Under the pieces are notes generated by a model, which ran no database searches, was not told the DNA's origin, and worked only from the letters and a program-made list of their open reading frames with translations. Position numbers and translations under genes: made by a program. Below, piece after piece: positions 16,346 to 19,764 of a stretch of DNA of 19,764 nucleotides. Every line of letters starts with the position of its first letter. Positions within the stretch are counted from its first letter, which is position 1. Source of the stretch: an uncultured Veillonella sp. (GTDB lineage: Bacteria > Bacillota > Negativicutes > Veillonellales > Veillonellaceae); assembly GCF_900545205.1 (NCBI RefSeq), contig NZ_UQYC01000035.1, positions 1-19,764 of the forward strand, read 5' to 3'.

Positions 16346-17271
16346 ATCCCTTAATTACCATCGTTGGACCTACGGCGGTAGGCAAAACTGATCTTACCTT
16401 GGAATTAGCTGAACAACTTAATGCTGAGGTTATTTCTGGTGATGCTTACCAAGTATATAAACAACTCAATATTGGTACCGCTAAACCATCGATGGATGAA
16501 CTTAATCGGGTAAAACATCATCTCATTGATATACTAGAACCAAATGATTCATATTCGGTATCCATTTTTCAAGACCAAGCGAAAGAGATTATCGCTAGTT
16601 TAAAAGATCAGAATATTCTTCCTATTTTATCTGGTGGCACAGGACTGTATGTTCAATCATTATTGGAGAACTATAACTTTAATGATGTTAAACCTGATGA
16701 AAGTTTGCGAATAGAACTTGATGAGTTATATAATACCAAAGGTATTGAAGGCTTACGAGACTATGCTTTCACATTGGGAAAAGAGCATAACATAGAAATT
16801 CAATATAGCGATAAACATCGTTTATATCGAGCTATTGAGATATTGCATCATGGTGATGTAGATTCATTACGTAATCAAACAAAAGATGGTGTATCTTATA
16901 AAGGACCTGTTATAGGTCTTATGAGAGATCGTGATAAGTTATATGAACGCATTAATTTACGCGTTGATATGATGTTTGATGCAGGTTTGATTGAAGAAGT
17001 AGAGCAACTTCTTAAATCTGGAGTAAATCCAGATTGCCAAGCTTTTAAAGGCATTGGTTATAAAGAGGTTGTAGAATATATAAATGGCCGTATTACACTT
17101 GATGAATGTCGTGATTTAATCAAGAAGAATACACGACATTTTGCAAAGCGCCAAATCACTTGGTATAAACGTATGCCATATATTGAATGGATACATATTG
17201 ATAACGATACATCTAAAGATTTTATATTTAATAAAGCTATGGATTTAATCCGTAGAGAAGGATTAGCATGA
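16342..17271 (+). CDS. miaA: tRNA dimethylallyltransferase
   Basis: MiaA transfers the dimethylallyl group from DMAPP to N6 of A37 in tRNAs reading UNN codons. Its substrate derives from the MEP pathway, whose genes dxr and ispG are upstream in this window. The 309-aa protein has the P-loop GPTAVGKT (9-16), GDAYQVYKQLNIGTAKP in the active-site region (where many homologues have D-S-x-Q), HHLIDIL, and SGGTGLYVQSL. The C-terminal region carries FKGIGYKEV and TRHFAKRQITWYKR. Translation starts at GTG. The stop overlaps the following gene by 4 nt (ATGA). hfq, which often follows miaA, is absent here. The tRNA product is the substrate of MiaB encoded upstream. Confidence 0.96.
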   Translation: MNPLITIVGPTAVGKTDLTLELAEQLNAEVISGDAYQVYKQLNIGTAKPSMDELNRVKHHLIDILEPNDSYSVSIFQDQAKEIIASLKDQNILPILSGGTGLYVQSLLENYNFNDVKPDESLRIELDELYNTKGIEGLRDYAFTLGKEHNIEIQYSDKHRLYRAIEILHHGDVDSLRNQTKDGVSYKGPVIGLMRDRDKLYERINLRVDMMFDAGLIEEVEQLLKSGVNPDCQAFKGIGYKEVVEYINGRITLDECRDLIKKNTRHFAKRQITWYKRMPYIEWIHIDNDTSKDFIFNKAMDLIRREGLA

Positions 17272-18506
17272 CATTAGAAGAAATACGTAGTAAAGCCCTT
17301 GAAATGGCTGAACCAGAATTTAAGAAATTTGAACCTATTGCATTGGCCAATACTAAAAAGGTATTGGAAGCCTTTAAAGAATGCCAAGTATCTGATTATC
17401 ATTTTACTGGTACAACTGGTTATGGTTATAACGATGTAGGGCGTGAAAAATTAGACGAAGTATTTGCCTATGTATTTAAAGGTGAAAAGGCTATCGTTCG
17501 ACCTCACTTCGTATCTGGTACACATGCATTAGCAACTACATTAATTTCTTTAATGGGAAATGGGTCTAAAGGTAAAGAATTTATCTATGCAGTAGGGGCT
17601 CCTTACGATACAATGCAATCCGTTATTGGTGCTGCTCGTGAAGTACGTGGTTCTTTAGTAGAAAAAGGGTTTACCTATACTGAGGTGCCTTTAAAAGATA
17701 ATACCTATGATGTGGAGGCCATTGCTAACGCTGTGAATGATAATACGCGAGTAGTAGTCATTCAACGTTCTCGCGGCTATAGTACGCGTGAACCATTATC
17801 TATTGCCGATATTAAGATCATTGTAGATGCTGTAAAAGCTAAAAATCCTAACACCATTTGTTTTGTAGATAATTGCTATGGAGAATTTACAGAGTTACAA
17901 GAACCATTAGAAGCTGGTGCCGATATTATGGCGGGCTCTCTCATTAAAAATGCAGGGGGTGGTTTGGCGCCAACTGGCGGTTATATTGTTGGTAGAGAAG
18001 ACCTTGTAGAAGATGCAGCCTATCAACTTACTGCTCCAGGACTTGGCGATCATATGGGCTCCTATGCTCCTGGTTATCGCTTGTTCTTCCAAGGTTTATT
18101 TATGGCACCTCACGTAGTATTGCAAGCACTTAAAGGGGCCGTATATACGGCTGCGGTAGGTGAATTGTTAGGCTATGATGTATTCCCTAAGGTAAATGCT
18201 GATCGCTATGACTTGATCCAAGCCATCAATCTAAAAAATGGGGAAGAAATGGAGCACTTCTGTGTAGGTATGCAAGCCTATTCTCCTGTAGATGCTCATG
18301 TACATCCAATCCCTGGCGATATGCCTGGTTATGAAGATAAAATTATCATGGCTGGTGGTACCTTTGTACAAGGCTCGTCCATTGAATTAAGTGCAGATGG
18401 TCCTGTTCGTCCACCGTATACGATTTTTATGCAAGGTGGTCTTGTGTTTGAACATTCCATGCTTGGCATTTTAGGTGCTGCAGAAGAAATATTAAAACAT
18501 AGATAA
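17268..18506 (+). CDS. PLP-dependent methionine gamma-lyase family protein (YnbB-like, 'aluminum resistance')
   Basis: The 412-aa protein is a fold-type I PLP enzyme of the family annotated as methionine gamma-lyase-like or aluminium resistance protein (B. subtilis YnbB). Visible features are the Gly-rich YHFTGTTGYGYNDVGRE (44-60), VSGTHALATT (82-91), VDNCYGEF (200-207; Asp201 probably contacts the pyridine ring) and SLIKNAGGGLAPTGGYI with the probable Schiff-base Lys227. The true substrate is not established for the family, so methionine lyase activity should not be assumed. The gene overlaps miaA by 4 nt and is the last gene before a terminator. A miaA-ynbB neighbourhood is also known in bacilli, usually with hfq between. 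Confidence 0.92.
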   Translation: MTLEEIRSKALEMAEPEFKKFEPIALANTKKVLEAFKECQVSDYHFTGTTGYGYNDVGREKLDEVFAYVFKGEKAIVRPHFVSGTHALATTLISLMGNGSKGKEFIYAVGAPYDTMQSVIGAAREVRGSLVEKGFTYTEVPLKDNTYDVEAIANAVNDNTRVVVIQRSRGYSTREPLSIADIKIIVDAVKAKNPNTICFVDNCYGEFTELQEPLEAGADIMAGSLIKNAGGGLAPTGGYIVGREDLVEDAAYQLTAPGLGDHMGSYAPGYRLFFQGLFMAPHVVLQALKGAVYTAAVGELLGYDVFPKVNADRYDLIQAINLKNGEEMEHFCVGMQAYSPVDAHVHPIPGDMPGYEDKIIMAGGTFVQGSSIELSADGPVRPPYTIFMQGGLVFEHSMLGILGAAEEILKHR

Positions 18507-18511
18507 CAGTT

Positions 18512-18546
18512 AGAATCTCTTTCTCTCTGAGAAAGGGATTCTTTTT
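18512..18546 (+). terminator. Intrinsic terminator after the YnbB-like gene
   Basis: A 14-bp stem (18512-18525 with 18529-18542, one T-G wobble) has a 3-nt loop TCT and runs into a T-tract (18542-18546). The arms read AGAATCTCTTTCTC and GAGAAAGGGATTCT. It lies 5 nt after the stop and should end the PHP-to-YnbB transcript. Confidence 0.92.
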
Positions 18547-18557
18547 GTTTCAAATCT

Positions 18558-18601
18558 TTTCAATATACCTAGTTCTAGGCTATAATATAAGTTGCTATAA
18601 T
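18558..18601 (+). promoter_or_regulatory. Probable mnmA promoter region with two TATAAT boxes
   Basis: A perfect TATAAT lies at 18581-18586, and a second at 18596-18601 overlaps a 7-bp inverted repeat. The best upstream -35 match for the first box is TTTCAA (18558-18563), 17 bp away, which is weak. Weak -35 with perfect -10 suggests either a regulated promoter or reliance on other contacts. This region follows the terminator of the previous operon, so mnmA must have its own promoter here. Which box is used cannot be decided from sequence. Confidence 0.6.
18568..18579 (+). promoter_or_regulatory. Operator-like dyad CCTAG-TT-CTAGG in the mnmA promoter spacer
   Basis: A perfect 5-2-5 palindrome sits immediately upstream of the -10 box at 18581, in the place where a repressor would block polymerase. 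I do not recognise the binding protein. A 12-bp dyad could occur by chance, but its position is suggestive. Confidence 0.4.
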
Positions 18602-18693
18602 TTCATAGCAATACTACTCGGACTTTTACACCGAACTAGTGTTTTTTACACGTCAGGCTTTCACCCTGATTAGTTTTATGATCAAGAGATCAT
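18592..18693 (+). promoter_or_regulatory. Hairpin-rich 5' leader of mnmA, possible cis-regulatory RNA
   Basis: About 115 nt of leader precede mnmA, much longer than elsewhere in the window. Possible stems are: TTGCTAT/ATAGCAA (18592-18611); ACTA plus TCGG with CCGA plus TAGT (18613-18640); GTGT/ACAC with a T-only loop (18639-18651), which shares bases 18639-18640 with the preceding stem and so competes with it; TCAGG/CCTGA (18653-18669); and ATGATC/GATCAT (18678-18693), ending 3 nt before the ribosome binding site AAGGAGA (18697-18703). No T-box anti-terminator sequence or other riboswitch consensus that I know is present. No terminator hairpin with T-run is seen, so control, if any, would more likely act on translation or RNA stability. 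Confidence 0.45.
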
Positions 18694-18707
18694 TAAAAGG
18701 AGAAAGT

Positions 18708-19764
18708 ATGGAAAAAGTTATCGCTGTAGCTATGAGTGGTGGCGTAGACAGTTCTTTAACTGCTGCAATGCTACTAAAACAAGGCTATAAAGTATTTGGT
18801 ATTACCCTATGGCTATGGGTGAGTGGGACACCGTATGATGAGGTGCCTCTTGCCGTAACAGATGCTAAGAAGATGTGTGATTTTCTTGGTATCGAGCATC
18901 ACGTTATCGATGCTCGCGATGTATTCTACGATAATGTGGTAGATTACTTTGTAAAAGAATATGCCTATGGTCGTACACCAAATCCTTGTGTATTTTGTAA
19001 CAAAAATATCAAGTTTGATTTGATGCTTAATCGTGCACTTGAACTGGGGGCCACACATATGGTTACTGGTCACTATGCACAGGTTAATTATAATGAAGAA
19101 ACAGGTTTGTATGAGTTACATAAAGGCGTTGATCCAACAAAAGATCAAAGTTATGTTATGTATAATATGAACCAACGTATCTTGAGTCATCTTATGTTCC
19201 CACTAGGTGGTCAATGTAAGACTGAAACACGTAAATTAGCTGCTGAATATGATTTACCAGTAGCTAAAAAACCAGATAGTGTAGATATTTGTTTCTTACC
19301 TCACGGGAACTATCAAAAGCTCGTGGTAGAAGAAATGAAGGATAAACCTAAATCTGGTAATATCGTTACTGAAGATGGTGAAGTATTAGGTAAGCATAAT
19401 GGCTTATTTAACTACACTATTGGCCAACGTAAGGGTCTTGGTATCGCATACAAGCACCCATTATATGTTATTGGCTTTAATGGTGAACGCAATGAGGTTA
19501 TCGTAGGTCCTAATGAACGACTCTTTACAAATCGTATGATTTGTAAGTTCTATAACTTCTTAGATGATACAATTCATAAAGAATTAAAAGCAGAAGGTAA
19601 AATCCGCTACGCTGCGAACCCTTCACCTTGTACTGCACGTATCTTAGATGATGATACGATGGAAGTTATCTTCGAAGAACCACAACGGGCTATTACACCA
19701 GGTCAGTCCGTAGCCTTTTATAATGGCACTCAATTATTAGGAGGTGCTGTTATCGATCGCGTAT
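18708..19764 (+). CDS. mnmA: tRNA-specific 2-thiouridylase (3' truncated by window)
   Basis: MnmA adenylates and thiolates U34 in the anticodon of Lys, Glu and Gln tRNAs, taking sulfur from a cysteine desulfurase relay. The window holds 352 residues with no stop, close to the usual 360 or so, so only a few codons are missing. The PP-loop is SGGVDSS (10-16). The first active-site region is GRTPNPCVFCNKNIKFD with Cys97 in the catalytic position and an extra Cys94. KDQSYVMYNM and SVDICFLP (Cys195) follow, then FNYTIGQRKGLGI and the C-terminal beta-barrel with NPSPCTARI and ITPGQSVAFY. AAGGAGA at 18697-18703 precedes ATG 18708. It has its own promoter and a structured leader, separate from the miaA/miaB operon. 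Confidence 0.96.
   Translation, partial: MEKVIAVAMSGGVDSSLTAAMLLKQGYKVFGITLWLWVSGTPYDEVPLAVTDAKKMCDFLGIEHHVIDARDVFYDNVVDYFVKEYAYGRTPNPCVFCNKNIKFDLMLNRALELGATHMVTGHYAQVNYNEETGLYELHKGVDPTKDQSYVMYNMNQRILSHLMFPLGGQCKTETRKLAAEYDLPVAKKPDSVDICFLPHGNYQKLVVEEMKDKPKSGNIVTEDGEVLGKHNGLFNYTIGQRKGLGIAYKHPLYVIGFNGERNEVIVGPNERLFTNRMICKFYNFLDDTIHKELKAEGKIRYAANPSPCTARILDDDTMEVIFEEPQRAITPGQSVAFYNGTQLLGGAVIDRV

Noticed and set aside
18592..18707. T-box or SAM riboswitch upstream of mnmA
   Set aside because: No T-box sequence, specifier loop, SAM-riboswitch core or terminator/antiterminator pair was found; it is left as an unassigned structured leader.
1..19764. CRISPR arrays, insertion sequences, phage genes, toxin-antitoxin or defence genes
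   Set aside because: No regularly spaced repeats, transposase motifs, integrase motifs or composition breaks were seen; every gene except the 83-aa one belongs to a recognisable family, and most are core housekeeping genes.

Overview
This is a compact, AT-rich, entirely plus-strand housekeeping region. The gene order (pyrH-frr-uppS-cdsA-dxr-rseP-ispG-proS, then miaB-mutS-mutL-miaA) and the protein sequences suggest a low-GC Firmicute. The style fits the Negativicutes (a Veillonella-like genome) best. That placement is an inference from memory of gene order and sequence, not a search result. No mobile element, CRISPR array, tRNA or rRNA gene, or island of foreign composition was seen.

Region 1 (1-7763) is the 3' part of a translation, lipid and isoprenoid operon. 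It holds the end of pyrH (UMP kinase), frr (ribosome recycling), a small unrecognised 83-aa gene, uppS (undecaprenyl-PP synthase), cdsA (CDP-diacylglycerol synthase), dxr and ispG (two MEP-pathway steps), rseP (site-2 membrane protease) and proS (prolyl-tRNA synthetase). Genes abut or overlap by up to 20 nt, and the unit ends in a strong intrinsic terminator at 7722-7763. Dxr and IspG make isoprenoid precursors that UppS polymerises into the lipid carrier for wall and surface polymers. CdsA feeds phospholipid synthesis.

Region 2 (7764-18546) begins with a recognisable promoter and encodes a PHP phosphoesterase, a P-loop/Asp23-Gls24 two-domain protein, miaB, mutS, mutL, an RsmJ-like methyltransferase, miaA and a PLP enzyme of the methionine gamma-lyase/YnbB family. 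It ends in a second strong terminator. MiaA and MiaB act in sequence on tRNA A37 (i6A, then ms2i6A). MutS and MutL perform mismatch repair. No hfq lies after miaA.

Region 3 (18547-19764) is a 161-nt promoter and leader region followed by mnmA (tRNA U34 2-thiouridylase), which runs off the window. The promoter carries a CCTAG-TT-CTAGG dyad. The leader can form several short hairpins, two of them mutually exclusive, and is the best candidate here for an undescribed regulatory element. The other items worth a second look are the P-loop/Asp23 fusion, the small gene between frr and uppS, a variant RTGGE loop in UppS, the CxxC-type MnmA, and a perfect hairpin inside the methyltransferase gene. Nothing here looks like a new defence or mobile system.
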